DNA of 64,000 nucleotides from Scytonema hofmannii PCC 7110 (GTDB lineage: Bacteria; Cyanobacteriota; Cyanobacteriia; Cyanobacteriales; Nostocaceae). The notes under the pieces were generated by a model. That model made no database searches, was not told the origin of the DNA, and worked only from the letters and a program-made list of their open reading frames with translations. The position numbers and the translations under genes are program-made. How positions within the stretch are numbered: the first letter of the stretch is position 1; every line of letters starts with the position of its first letter. The stretch covers positions 8,546,039 to 8,610,038 of the forward strand of contig NZ_KQ976354.1 of assembly GCF_000346485.2 (NCBI RefSeq). Reading direction: 5' to 3'. Shown here piece after piece: positions 34,251-43,451 of this stretch.

Positions 34251-35159
34251 TTAAACGTTACGCAAAAAATCTCCAATTGCTTCCACAATAGCAGATGGAT
34301 ATTCCTCATGCATTCCCAGAGAACCGGGCAAAACAGTTGATTGCACTCCCGGTAACCCAGCCAAAGCATCCATTTCAGCACGGGATTTAGATGGGCTGGA
34401 TTCTCCAATAACAACCATCAAAGGAACAGATAAATTCTTAGCCAGCGCCAAAAAATCATCTTGATTATTGACTGCGTCGAGATTACCAGTCACAAATGCA
34501 GCAGGTGCAAATCTTGCTCCTGGTTGTTGAGTATTGTTCCATTTGTACTGAATGAAGCTTGGTGTAAGTTTTGCTTCATCAACATAAACATGACGACGAT
34601 ACATCAAACTGAGGAAAGATGGAACAGTATTGAGCTTATAAAGAAGTTGTCCCAAAATAGGAGAACGTACCATTCCTCTGAAAATTCCAGCGACCTGGCT
34701 ATTGACACCCATGGTAGGTAAGGGACCGCGCCAAGTTGGAGCAACCAAGACAATCCGTGAAAATGCAGTTGGTATTTTGTTGGCAACTTGGAGAACATAA
34801 GCGGTACTGTGACCGGCGGCAATAATAGTGATTGGCTGATTAAATACAGAGGTAACAAAATCGTATAAAAATTGCTGATATAAAGCGGGTTGGTAATCAA
34901 CTGGAAGCCGTGAAGATTGACCAAAACCAGGCCAATCTACAACAGTCACTTGAAAGTAGGGAGATAGCAGCTTGCCGATTTCGCCCATTTCCGATCGCAT
35001 GGAAACAGTGCTAAAAGCTGGAAGTAGTAGGAGTGGAGAACCAGTACCCAAACTTTCATAGACAACACAAATTTGTTGGTTTTCCCACGGCCAGGTAAAT
35101 TCTTGAACAACTCCACCAAACTCACTATTAATAGACGCGGATAATACATTAGTTGACAT
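34251..35159 (-). CDS. Alpha/beta hydrolase
   Basis: 302 residues. Oxyanion region LLLLPAFSTVSMRSEM, DWPGFGQSS, nucleophile elbow IIAAGHSTAYVLQV (G-H-S-T-A) and a late His in GSLGMHEEYPSAI make a full alpha/beta hydrolase. AAAGGT lies before the ATG. There is no signal peptide, so it is cytoplasmic. The substrate is unknown; the overall form is like esterases or haloalkane-type hydrolases found in cyanobacteria. Not in an operon with its neighbours. Confidence 0.82.
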   Translation of the reverse strand: MSTNVLSASINSEFGGVVQEFTWPWENQQICVVYESLGTGSPLLLLPAFSTVSMRSEMGEIGKLLSPYFQVTVVDWPGFGQSSRLPVDYQPALYQQFLYDFVTSVFNQPITIIAAGHSTAYVLQVANKIPTAFSRIVLVAPTWRGPLPTMGVNSQVAGIFRGMVRSPILGQLLYKLNTVPSFLSLMYRRHVYVDEAKLTPSFIQYKWNNTQQPGARFAPAAFVTGNLDAVNNQDDFLALAKNLSVPLMVVIGESSPSKSRAEMDALAGLPGVQSTVLPGSLGMHEEYPSAIVEAIGDFLRNV

Positions 35160-35165
35160 AATTTT

Positions 35166-35245
35166 ACCTTTGTTAATTGTTAATAGCTAATAGCTAATAG
35201 CTAATTGTTTTTTAGTATTAGCCATTAGCTATTAGCCATTAGCTG
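35166..35245. repeat. TAATAGC / ATTAGCC heptamer repeats
   Basis: Units TAATAGC (about 35183-35204) and, after ATTGTTTTTTAGT, ATTAGCY units (about 35218-35242). The second block overlaps the end of sufE. All have period seven. Confidence 0.8.
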
Positions 35246-35666
35246 ACACTACCAATGCTTTTTTTTGCATTGTTTTAAAAATATTGTAAAATCCGTTAGC
35301 ACGAGAAGGTGTCAGGCTAACATTTAAACCCGTTTCTTGAATAAAATCTGGAGTCAGTTGCACAATTTCATTGGGAGTCAGACCATGTAAACCTTCAATT
35401 AAAAGCCCTACTAACCCTTTGGTTAATTGAGAATCTGAATCACCTTGGAATACAACTTTCCCGTCTTCTAGTTTAGCTGTGACATACACTTGAGAAACGC
35501 ATCCAGGGACTTTGTTTTCCGCTATCTTATCAGATTCTGGAAGTTCACTCAGTTTCTGACCATACCAAATGAGCTGTTCGTAACGTCGCTTTTGGTCAGA
35601 AGACCTTTGAAAGCGCTGCACGATTTTAGCAAGATTGGGCGGTAAGGAATCGAGAGTCGAGGACAT
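35232..35666 (-). CDS. sufE: SufE-like sulfur acceptor protein
   Basis: 144 residues with the SufE fold: RYEQLIWYGQKLSELPESDK, the active Cys in NKVPGCVSQVYV (about 55), and the LVGLLIEGLHGLTPNEI helix. SufE takes persulfide sulfur from SufS on its Cys and passes it on for iron-sulfur cluster assembly. No suf genes adjoin it. The length is normal, but the last residues (VSANG) are read from the ATTAGCC heptamer block. Confidence 0.9.
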   Translation of the reverse strand: MSSTLDSLPPNLAKIVQRFQRSSDQKRRYEQLIWYGQKLSELPESDKIAENKVPGCVSQVYVTAKLEDGKVVFQGDSDSQLTKGLVGLLIEGLHGLTPNEIVQLTPDFIQETGLNVSLTPSRANGFYNIFKTMQKKALVVSANG

Positions 35667-35727
35667 AACACAAGATAAGACATAACGAGCGATATTACAT
35701 CGAGTTTAGATTATCTGAGACGCCACT

Positions 35728-35802
35728 AACCAGTGACCAGTGACCAGTGACCAGTGACCAGTGACCAGTGACCAGTGACCAGTGACCAGTGACCAGTGAC
35801 CA
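35728..35802 (+). repeat. ACCAGTG heptamer tandem repeat
   Basis: About ten perfect units of ACCAGTG between sufE and psaK. The same unit recurs at 45247, 62120 and, inverted, 62270. Confidence 0.95.
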
Positions 35803-35937
35803 ACCTAAGTTCACATTAAGCAATGACAATAAATGTAAAAAAATTGTGCTAAATCAAACTTTAGATAGATTTCCTTGATAATTAATTCACATGGGAGTAT
35901 CAATCATTCATCAATAATTAAGTAAGGAGAAAGCCAA

Positions 35938-36201
35938 GTGTTGACATCTACTTTACTAGCCACTTTTGCTACAACACCTTTGGTATGGAGTCCCACTGTT
36001 GGGTTAATCATGATTATCAGCAACATCGCTGCGATCGCCTTTGGTAAATCCAGCATTAAGTACCCCAATGCAGATCCCCAACTACCTTCATCCAATTTCT
36101 TTGGTGGTTTTGGTGTACCAGGTCTGTTAGCAACAACTGCCTTTGGTCATATCTTAGGTGCTGGTATTATCTTAGGATTGCACAATCTTGGTAGGCTCTA
36201 G
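35938..36201 (+). CDS. psaK: Photosystem I subunit PsaK
   Basis: 87 residues from a GTG, with AAGGAG seven bases upstream. The start MLTSTLLATFATTPLVWSP, the two membrane helices (TVGLIMIISNIAAIAFG and LATTAFGHILGAGIILGL) and the loop KYPNADPQLP are typical. PsaK sits at the edge of PSI and helps bind antenna and state-transition partners. Monocistronic; a hairpin follows 32 bp after the stop. Confidence 0.93.
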   Translation: MLTSTLLATFATTPLVWSPTVGLIMIISNIAAIAFGKSSIKYPNADPQLPSSNFFGGFGVPGLLATTAFGHILGAGIILGLHNLGRL

Positions 36202-36232
36202 TCGCCCGCAACATTGGTTTTGATAGACTGCA

Positions 36233-36265
36233 AGATCCCCGACTTCTCTAAGAAGTCGGGGATCT
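36233..36265 (+). terminator. Hairpin after psaK
   Basis: AGATCCCCGACTTCT / AGAAGTCGGGGATCT with a 3-base loop, then AATTAT. Belongs to the dispersed hairpin family and is placed as a psaK terminator. Confidence 0.65.
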
Positions 36266-36304
36266 AATTATCCTCAAGGGAGCTAATTATACCCAATCGC
36301 TCAC

Positions 36305-36685
36305 TTACACAGCAGGAGGCAAACCTCTCATTTGGCGGACAGCATTGAGACATGCTGGACAATCACAGCCAAACATAGCAACGGCTGTATCGCTTTCTTC
36401 TTCTGTGAAGTTATACTCAGCAGACGGGTTATTTTGGTTTTGTTCACCTTGAGGTGCTGCAAATTCCACGGAAGAGCGAGTCGATGGAACCCGATCAACT
36501 TTGTTAACCTTTATACATACCAACTGAGGAGTTGGTGAATGAGGATTTTTTATACAGGAATTTTGGGTTCCCGTAGGATTCACTGTTTCACTTGCTCTAG
36601 CTGGCTGGGTCATCATGACCAATGACAGAATAGATGAAAACAGTACGGGACTGGAAAGTAATGTAAGGGCAAATTTCTTGTTCAT
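36305..36685 (-). CDS. Secreted Cys-motif protein, paralogue of 24599-24841
   Basis: 126 residues. Signal peptide (MNKKFALTLLSSPVLFSSIL, then TQPARA), a middle region with two Cys (NSCIKNP, LVCIKV), a Gln/Asn-rich linker and an end AMFGCDCPACLNAVRQMRGLP. The GC-x-C-x2-C and the following L-P are shared with the 80-residue protein near 24.6 kb. Likely exported and disulfide- or metal-binding. Function unknown. Confidence 0.7.
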   Translation of the reverse strand: MNKKFALTLLSSPVLFSSILSLVMMTQPARASETVNPTGTQNSCIKNPHSPTPQLVCIKVNKVDRVPSTRSSVEFAAPQGEQNQNNPSAEYNFTEEESDTAVAMFGCDCPACLNAVRQMRGLPPAV

Positions 36686-36984
36686 TTACTGAAAAATGTA
36701 TGTGGCTGTATACGGTCTGGCATTAATCTTTTCACATTAATATAGTCGTTTCAGTAATTTTTGTGCAAAGTTGTCCAACCGATTATAGATAGTAGCAATC
36801 TTGGTAGGCATCATTCTAACAGAGGCAGTTCCCCTCGTCTACAGCATAAATTCACCCAACAAGAAAACAGAAGAAGATACACCTGAAATGCAAAGCTTCA
36901 ATGCCTCTGTGTTTTTACCGAACTTTGCTTTTGACTGAAATTCTATCCGAGCATAGCGGAAGCGTGAGAACCCCTGTCTTTTAA
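36686..36984. other. Region between the Cys-motif gene and the tnpB remnant
   Basis: 299 bp. The right part carries the hairpin at 36971-36991 and probably IS-derived sequence; the left part should hold the promoter of the gene at 36305-36685. I see no gene. Confidence 0.4.
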
Positions 36985-37968
36985 GCAGGGGATGAAACGC
37001 GACACGTAGGGCTGACTTACAAAGATGGTTGTTTTTATCCATCAATCAGTAGAGAAACTAAACCACATTTGTTGACTGAAATTGCTTTACCCTTGCCTGA
37101 ATTTATTGATTCGGATTGGGTTAAAGAAGTGACAGTGCGTCCTTGTTACGGTCAGTTGTGGATTGATTGGGTGATTGAGGATGGTAAACAGATTGTTGAA
37201 ATTAATCCCCATCTTGATTATACGCAAGCTTGGAGCTTTGACCACGGTGGTAATAACTGGCTAACTGGTGTTTCAACACTGGGACAAAGCTTAATCATTG
37301 ATGGGAGAAAGTTACGTTCAATGAACCAAGATTATTGTCGGATTGTTGCCAAATACAAACAAGGGAAGTCTGATTTTTATTGGGATTCTAATCTTGACAG
37401 GATTCAACGCAAACGCAACAACCAAATGCGGGATGCCATTAATAAAGCAGCAAGATTTATTATTAATCGATGCCTTGCTGACGGCGTTGGAAATATAATT
37501 ATTGGTTGGAACGAAGGACAGAAAAATGGTTCCGATATGGGCAAACGCGGCAACCAGAACTTTGTCCCAATTCCCACGGGTAGGTTAATTGAACGTCTTA
37601 AACAACTTGTCTGTGAATATGGGATTGTTTTGACAATTACCGAAGAAGCATATACGAGCTGTGCATCGTTTTTGGATGGCGATTTATTACCGAAATATGG
37701 TGAGAAACCCGAAGGATATAAACCGTCTGGAAATCGCATTACGCGAGGAACTTACAAAACCAAAAACGGAAAAATTATTCAGGCTGATTGTAATGCAGCA
37801 GCGAACATAATGAAGAAAGTAGCCACACAGCTAGGACTTGTCCTAGTCAAGGTGGGTAGGGCAGTTTTGAGTCTGCCACATCGGTATGATTTGTTCCGAG
37901 ATCTAAAGAATTCATTTCGCAATAAGTTGCGAAGTGCAGCTTTAGCTCACAGAGTAACAACCATGTAG
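36985..37968 (+). mobile_element. tnpB: TnpB (IS200/IS605 OrfB) gene, 5'-truncated
   Basis: The frame is open from 36985 with no good start (a TTG at 37069 is possible). RuvC-like residues are present: Asp in WSFDHGGNNWLTG, Glu in IIIGWNEGQKNG and Asp in IQADCNAAANIM. The first part, usually about 80-120 residues with a helix-turn-helix, is missing. The usual zinc-finger Cys pairs are largely absent (only TSCASF). A hairpin (CCCTCG/CGAGGG, 37971-37994) follows the stop as in IS200/IS605 right ends, and a CCCCTG/CAGGGG hairpin (36971-36991) lies upstream. No tnpA is present. A decayed element. Confidence 0.8.
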
Positions 37969-37970
37969 AA

Positions 37971-37994
37971 TCCCTCGTGTTTTAAACCGAGGGA
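37971..37994 (+). repeat. Hairpin at the right end of the IS remnant
   Basis: TCCCTCG / CGAGGGA around a 10-base loop, directly after the tnpB stop; placed like the subterminal hairpin of IS200/IS605 right ends. Confidence 0.6.
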
Positions 37995-38083
37995 GAACTC
38001 AAAATCTAAGTTTGTCTTTAGCTTAACAGGCAAGCTGATAAAATAGCTACTCATTGGCTGATATAATAAGCATACTCAAAACT

Positions 38084-38914
38084 ATGTCAAATCAAGCTCC
38101 TATCCCAGTTGTTGTTGTTGGCGCTGGTGGCAAAATGGGTCGTGAGGTAGTTAAAGCAGTAGCACAAGCACCTGATATGAATCTTGTAGGTGCTATTGAT
38201 ACTAGCCCAGAACTTCAAGATAAAGACGCAGGCGAACTCGCAGGTTTAACAGAACCGCTGGAAATTCCCATCACCAATCAAATCGAACCAATGCTGGCAT
38301 TTGCAGCCCAGGAAAGACAGCCAGGAGTGATGGTAGATTTTACTCATCCCAAATCAGTTTATGATAATATTCGCAGTGCGATCGCTTATGGTGTTCGTCC
38401 TGTAGTTGGAACCACCGGGTTAACTCAACAACAAATTAGCGAGTTAGCAGAATTTGCTGATAAGGCCAGTACGGGCTGTCTGATTATTCCCAACTTTTCC
38501 ATTGGGATGGTGCTGCTACAACAAGCTGCAGTCGTGGCATCCCAATATTTTGACCACGTTGAAATTATAGAACTGCATCACAACCAAAAAGCTGATGCGC
38601 CTAGCGGTACAGCAATTCAAACGGCTCAAATGCTAGCTGAAATGGGTAAAGTATTTAACCCACCTCTTGTGGAAGAGTCCGAGAAATTACCAGGAGCCAG
38701 GGGAAGTCAAGCAGGAGAAGGTATCAGAATTCACAGCATCAGGTTACCGGGGTTGATAGCTCACCAAGAAGTGATTTTTGGCGCAGCAGGTCAAATATAC
38801 ACCCTCAGACATGATACGAGCGATCGCGCTTGCTATATGCCGGGAGTACTACTAGCAATTCGCAAAGTCTTGCAGTTAAAGTCGTTAGTATATGGATTAG
38901 AAAAAATACTATAA
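38084..38914 (+). CDS. dapB: 4-hydroxy-tetrahydrodipicolinate reductase
   Basis: 276 residues from the ATG at 38084 ([20 protein letters not shown]). The NAD(P)H loop [22 protein letters not shown] and the catalytic [15 protein letters not shown] (His and Lys) are intact, and the length is normal. DapB makes tetrahydrodipicolinate for lysine and for diaminopimelate of peptidoglycan. A conserved membrane protein gene follows 21 bp later on the same strand and may be cotranscribed. Confidence 0.95.
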   Translation: MSNQAPIPVVVVGAGGKMGREVVKAVAQAPDMNLVGAIDTSPELQDKDAGELAGLTEPLEIPITNQIEPMLAFAAQERQPGVMVDFTHPKSVYDNIRSAIAYGVRPVVGTTGLTQQQISELAEFADKASTGCLIIPNFSIGMVLLQQAAVVASQYFDHVEIIELHHNQKADAPSGTAIQTAQMLAEMGKVFNPPLVEESEKLPGARGSQAGEGIRIHSIRLPGLIAHQEVIFGAAGQIYTLRHDTSDRACYMPGVLLAIRKVLQLKSLVYGLEKIL

Positions 38915-38935
38915 ATCTCAAATCCAGAATTACCC

Positions 38936-39625
38936 ATGATAGTCCCATTAACCCGCCAGAAATTTGAACAACTTGTTCCTCTGGTTGCCACAGGTCTGCA
39001 GTACAAGTATTACTGGGGAAAATTTCCCGACTTTTTACAACGGCTACTCATTTCTGTAGTAGCGGCGGCGGCTGTTTTACTGATAAGAGTTATTTTTGGA
39101 GTTAGCGATTTAACAACTCCCATACTATTTCTTATAGGGCTGATTGGTGCTCTCTATTGGCTCTGGGGACCTGTATTTTGGGCAAGCATGCGAAATGCAA
39201 AATGTCGCCGTTATAAGTATGGTGGGTTTTTCCAGGGACGAGTTCTAGATTTCTGGATTACAGAAGAGGTACTTGGTAAACAAGAAACTGTAGACAACAA
39301 AGGTGATTTGGTGATTGTAGAAAACCGAGAAAAACGAATTAACATAGAAGTCGGCGATGAAACGGGATTCACTGCTGAATACAAAGCACCATTACGAGTT
39401 TCTTACAAAGTTATAGCTCGAAATCAGATGGTAGAAATGCTGGTAGCATCAAACAGCCCAGATTTAAGCAGAATTGAAGAAATTTCCGATATTTACATTC
39501 CCAGCCGTGATGTATGGGTGAGTGATTATCCCCTAATACGACGAGATTTTTTTACTGAAGTGAGTCGCCGCTTTGGCGATAAATATTCAGAAAGACCGCG
39601 TCGCCACCGCCGGAATGATGAATGA
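38936..39625 (+). CDS. Conserved membrane protein of unknown function
   Basis: 229 residues. Two hydrophobic segments (LLISVVAAAAVLLIRVIFGV and PILFLIGLIGALYWLWGPVF) are followed by a soluble, beta-rich part (VLDFWITEEVLGKQETVDN, YKAPLRVSYKVIARNQM) and a basic tail (RPRRHRRNDE). It is typical of a cyanobacterial family without known role. Position just behind dapB suggests a shared transcript, not shared function. Confidence 0.75.
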   Translation: MIVPLTRQKFEQLVPLVATGLQYKYYWGKFPDFLQRLLISVVAAAAVLLIRVIFGVSDLTTPILFLIGLIGALYWLWGPVFWASMRNAKCRRYKYGGFFQGRVLDFWITEEVLGKQETVDNKGDLVIVENREKRINIEVGDETGFTAEYKAPLRVSYKVIARNQMVEMLVASNSPDLSRIEEISDIYIPSRDVWVSDYPLIRRDFFTEVSRRFGDKYSERPRRHRRNDE

Positions 39626-39644
39626 TAAATATTATTTTCATAAT

Positions 39645-40259
39645 TCATAATTTTCCATAAGCTTGCCAAGCCAAGTCTACGAGACCATCAACAATAGCGG
39701 CGGCTACGACAGCATTTCCCTTACGGCTGTCAATTGTAATGTTAGGAACTAAAGATTCTCGCAAACGTTCCTTTGCAGCATCTACATCTAAAAATCCGGC
39801 TGGTGTGGCGATTATTAAAGCAGGTCTGATTTCCTCAGATTCAATTAAATCAACAAGTGTTATGAGGGCAGTTTGAGATTGACCTACTACAAATATTCCC
39901 TCTGGGTATCGCTTGGCTAGGGTCTCCATTCCCGATGCAACGCGAGTTTTTTCTTTTTGAGGGTGAGTGTAGGAGTCCATACTGCAATATACCGGATTGG
40001 CAAAGGTATTTTGAATGTCTTGAAGAATACCTACCTGCACCATTTGGACATCTACCACAATAGTGGTGCGTGCTGCTAGTGCGGCAGCTGCAGCCTGCAA
40101 AGCACGTTCAGAAAAGCGAATTAAAGATTTATACTCAAAGTCTGCTGTAGCATAAACTACTCTTCGAACAAGTTCATACTCTGCGGGCGAAAATATATGC
40201 TCACCCATTTCTGAATCGATGATTGCCAAACTTTGAGCGTCGGTTGTATGCCATTCCAT
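39645..40259 (-). CDS. cobH: Precorrin-8X methylmutase
   Basis: 204 residues. YELVRRVVYATADFEYKSLI, TIVVDVQMVQVGI, EGIFVVGQSQTALITLVDLI and IIATPAGFLDVDAAKERL are family hallmarks of CobH/CbiC. The enzyme moves a methyl group on the corrin ring, giving hydrogenobyrinic (or cobyrinic) acid in B12 synthesis. No other cob genes adjoin it. It converges with the conserved membrane protein gene, with only 19 bp between stops. Confidence 0.93.
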   Translation of the reverse strand: MEWHTTDAQSLAIIDSEMGEHIFSPAEYELVRRVVYATADFEYKSLIRFSERALQAAAAALAARTTIVVDVQMVQVGILQDIQNTFANPVYCSMDSYTHPQKEKTRVASGMETLAKRYPEGIFVVGQSQTALITLVDLIESEEIRPALIIATPAGFLDVDAAKERLRESLVPNITIDSRKGNAVVAAAIVDGLVDLAWQAYGKL

Positions 40260-40435
40260 AGCTATCAGCAGTCAGCTTCCAGCTAAAAGCTTAGCAGCTT
40301 TTATCCCTATATCAATGTCATCTCGATTGGAATACAAATCTTGTGGTACGGGCATCCTTGCCCGTACTCTTCATCAAAAGACAAATTAAAGAACGGGCGA
40401 GACGCCCGTCCCACAAGATTATCATTACCCCACAG

Positions 40436-41245
40436 TTAAGACTCAGCACTTGGAGAAGAGCGACTGAAAACAGGTGACAAGTAAGCAACTAGAGCACCAA
40501 TGAAAAATCCTGCTACGTTGCGAGTGACTGGTAACCAATCGCTTGTTCTGGTGACAACCGGTCCAAGACCAAAGGCAAGAAATAAAATACCCCACAAAGG
40601 CGAGAAAATTAAAGCCCACTGCCAAGCAATTACCTCTCCTTTACCTCGAGGTTGAGCCGCAAATCCACAGATAATCCCCCCAATAATAGAAGTAATTAAC
40701 GTGAGAATCCACTGCTCTCGCGGTAATCCCGGAACAACTCCGCAACCTCCCTGCAGTAAACAGGTTTTCACTGTTTCCATAGCCTGAAGAATAGCTTGGT
40801 CTTCGCCTTGTTCTCGCACAAAGTACAAGTTCCCAAAGCGGGTTTGCAATTCTATCCAAAAAGTACGTGGGAGTAATTCATAAACTGCGTCTCCGACACT
40901 AAAACTTAAAATGTTTCCGCCACGGGAGTCAGCAACAAGTAAAACACTTTTATCATCTAAGCCCCAAAAGTTGATGACTGCACGACCTGGGGTGCGATCG
41001 TATTGTGTTAACACTCGCAGTTTCCAGCCGGTGTCAGCCTCAAATTTGTCAAAATCTTTGACAAGCTTCTCTTCTTGAATGCTGTTGAGAGATTTCGCTA
41101 AGTCTACAACTGGGGTTGGGGTATCCGGTAGTAACTCGGGATTGTCATAAGCGTATGCGTTGGGAGATTGTGTTATCCAAATCGATCCGGCTAAAAACAA
41201 TACTGCCGCAAATGCCAAAAACTGTCGCCAAACACTATGCTGCAT
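40436..41245 (-). CDS. TPM-domain membrane protein (Psb32-like)
   Basis: 269 residues from the ATG at 41245; a GTG 13 codons earlier is possible. Signal peptide ending QSPNAYA, then a TPM domain (about 45-170: VDLAKSLNSIQEEKLVKDFD, DDKSVLLVADSRGGNILSF) and two or three C-terminal membrane segments (WILTLITSIIGGIICGF, WALIFSPLWGILFLAFGLG). Cyanobacterial Psb32 and plant TLP18.3 have this layout and help in PSII repair. Psb32 proper usually has one C-terminal helix, so it may be a sister family. Confidence 0.78.
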   Translation of the reverse strand: MQHSVWRQFLAFAAVLFLAGSIWITQSPNAYAYDNPELLPDTPTPVVDLAKSLNSIQEEKLVKDFDKFEADTGWKLRVLTQYDRTPGRAVINFWGLDDKSVLLVADSRGGNILSFSVGDAVYELLPRTFWIELQTRFGNLYFVREQGEDQAILQAMETVKTCLLQGGCGVVPGLPREQWILTLITSIIGGIICGFAAQPRGKGEVIAWQWALIFSPLWGILFLAFGLGPVVTRTSDWLPVTRNVAGFFIGALVAYLSPVFSRSSPSAES

Positions 41246-41573
41246 AAGCTTTTTTATACAGTTATATCCAGTAGAAGTGAACACGTTGTTTTAAAAGAGT
41301 ACGGGAAAAGTGATACTTCTTTACACTTTTTAACTTTAATCTAATCTAACACTCTAAATCAAATTCAACTTTTTGGAGAACTTGGGAGTTGGCGATTAGA
41401 AATACACAGGAGCGATCGCCGCCTTCCAACAGAGGCGACAGAAGAAAATCCTGATATTCTAGAATCCAAACGCTACTGCAAGAAAATTCTTATCTTCGCG
41501 AGCTAATGAAAATAATACTTATTATCTCAAACCCCAAGACCCAACCCCTAATACCATTACAGAGAATTTAACA

Positions 41574-43160
41574 ATGGAAACTGTAATACCCAAAGCAAGT
41601 CGCTGGTTTGTTCGTAGAGACATAGATGGTTTTTTTGGATTAGCTCTCGACAACTTGATTCAAATTTTGTTGATCGTCAATCTTTGCCAAGGAGTGCTTG
41701 GCTTTTCTACTACCTTGGTGTATGGACGTATCTTGCCTGGAATAGCTCTCAGTTTAATCGTTGGCAATTTCTATTACAGTTGGTTAGCTTACCAAAAGGG
41801 TCAACGCGAGCAACGGGATGACATAACGGCTTTGCCTTATGGCATTAACACCGTTAGCCTGTTTGCTCATGTTTTTTTAGTGATGTTACCTGTTCGGTTG
41901 GCTGCGATCGCACAAGGTGCATCTTCAGAACAAGCGGCTGAGCTAGCTTGGCAAGCAGGGCTTGTTGCTTGCTTGGGGTCTGGTTTGATTGAACTATCGG
42001 GCGCGTGGATTGGCGATTTTCTTCGGCGCTTGACTCCACGTGCAGCGATGCTTTCCACTTTAGGTGGTATCGCCATTACCTTTATTGCCATTGGATTTCT
42101 TTTCCGAACTTTTGCCAGCCCTGTCGTAGGTCTAGTTCCCTTAGGCGTCATCCTGATTACTTACTTTGGAAGAGTTCGATTTGTCATACCTGGTGGTTTG
42201 CTCGCAGTTCTTTTAGGAATTGGTCTTGCATGGGGAACAGGTTTAGTCAGTTGGGACAACACCAAATTTGGTGCTGCAGTACAACCCATTGGGGTTTATT
42301 TTCCACAGTTATGGATTGGGCAACTATGGAATAGTCGATTAGTGTTGGTAGAATATTTTAGTATCATTTTACCAATGGGGCTTTTTAATCTTGTTGGTAG
42401 CTTGCAGAATTTAGAAAGCGCTGAAGCTGCTGGAGATAGTTATCCTGCTGCCCCAAGCCTCGCTGCCAATGGTATTGGTACGCTAGTTGCTGCTGTTTTT
42501 GGTTCCTGTTTTCCAACTACCATTTATATCGGTCATCCCGGTTGGAAAGCGTTGGGCGCAAGAGTCGGGTACTCCGTCCTTAACGGCGTTATTATGGGTT
42601 TGCTCTGTCTCACCGGCACTGTTGCTATAGTTTCTTATTTTGTGCCAATTGAAGCTGGAATGGCAATTGTATTGTGGATCGGGATTGTGATTGTTGCTCA
42701 AGGTTTTACAGCCACTCCACCTCACCATGCTCCTGCTGTTGTTGTCGGTTTGTTACCTGGTATTGCTGGCTGGGGTGCTCTTATCGCTAAAAATGCACTG
42801 AGAGCAGCAGGTTTGGGAACTCCAGAACAACCTATAACGCCAGCGTTGATTCAACTATTTAAGTTAAGTGACACTTATATTGATGGTGCTTTTGCTCTAG
42901 AGCAGGGTTTTATTTTTTCAGCCATGATTTTAGCTAGTATCACGGTATATATAATTGAACGAGATTTTCGTAAAGCTGCTTATTGGTCTATTGCAGCTGC
43001 TGTGCTTTCTTGGTTTGGCTTAATGCACAGTTATCGTTGGACTGTAGCAGATACTGTAGTAAATTTAGGTTTTGGCACGGGGGTTGCTTGGGCAGTTGGT
43101 TACCTTTTACTAGGAATTCTCTTCTTCTATACTGAGTGGCACATTCGACACAGACAGTAA
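41574..43160 (+). CDS. NCS2-family (AzgA-like) permease
   Basis: 528 residues with about 12 membrane segments. NCS2 features include ALPYGINTVSLFAHVF (substrate helix), SCFPTTIYIGHPGWKALGAR and GFTATPPHHAPAVVVGLLPG. The family moves xanthine, uracil, guanine or adenine with H+ or Na+. The form, with a C-terminal extension, fits AzgA-type relatives found in cyanobacteria whose substrate is unproven. Monocistronic, followed by a dispersed repeat. Confidence 0.82.
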   Translation: METVIPKASRWFVRRDIDGFFGLALDNLIQILLIVNLCQGVLGFSTTLVYGRILPGIALSLIVGNFYYSWLAYQKGQREQRDDITALPYGINTVSLFAHVFLVMLPVRLAAIAQGASSEQAAELAWQAGLVACLGSGLIELSGAWIGDFLRRLTPRAAMLSTLGGIAITFIAIGFLFRTFASPVVGLVPLGVILITYFGRVRFVIPGGLLAVLLGIGLAWGTGLVSWDNTKFGAAVQPIGVYFPQLWIGQLWNSRLVLVEYFSIILPMGLFNLVGSLQNLESAEAAGDSYPAAPSLAANGIGTLVAAVFGSCFPTTIYIGHPGWKALGARVGYSVLNGVIMGLLCLTGTVAIVSYFVPIEAGMAIVLWIGIVIVAQGFTATPPHHAPAVVVGLLPGIAGWGALIAKNALRAAGLGTPEQPITPALIQLFKLSDTYIDGAFALEQGFIFSAMILASITVYIIERDFRKAAYWSIAAAVLSWFGLMHSYRWTVADTVVNLGFGTGVAWAVGYLLLGILFFYTEWHIRHRQ

Positions 43161-43167
43161 TTAAGGT

Positions 43168-43196
43168 GTAGGTTGGGTTGAGGAACGAAACCCAAC
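43168..43196 (+). repeat. Dispersed repeat core (forward)
   Basis: GTAGGTTGGGTTGAGGAACG then AAACCCAAC: the same core as the 90-bp unit at 18150. It pairs with an inverted copy at 43416-43444 to flank a 219-bp gene-free stretch. Confidence 0.85.
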
Positions 43197-43415
43197 TATA
43201 AAGTGACCAGCGATCGGCAAACAGCGATCGCTGAACAGGTATTATTCAATGATGATTGATAATTAATAGCTTGACTGTTATGGTGCTTTTAGGTAATTGG
43301 CAAGATTGGTTAACTGTGTTGATATATTTATCTTTTACCTGCTTTGTCATTTGGCGTATTTTTTTGACCAAATGACCATTTATGTTGAATTTCCAAGGTC
43401 ACTGGTTACTGTATT

Positions 43416-43444
43416 GTTGGGTTTCGTTCCTCAACCCAACCTAC
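43416..43444 (-). repeat. Dispersed repeat core (inverted)
   Basis: Reverse complement of the core at 43168-43196. It lies between ACTGGTCACTG-type heptamers and the DUF948-like gene. Confidence 0.85.
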
Positions 43445-43451
43445 ACTTTGG

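Noticed and set aside
36839-37045. 68-codon minus-strand frame (FHPLLKRQGFSRFRYAR)
   Set aside because: It runs through the IS hairpin region, and similar frames appear wherever this IS end occurs; no ribosome site or fold.
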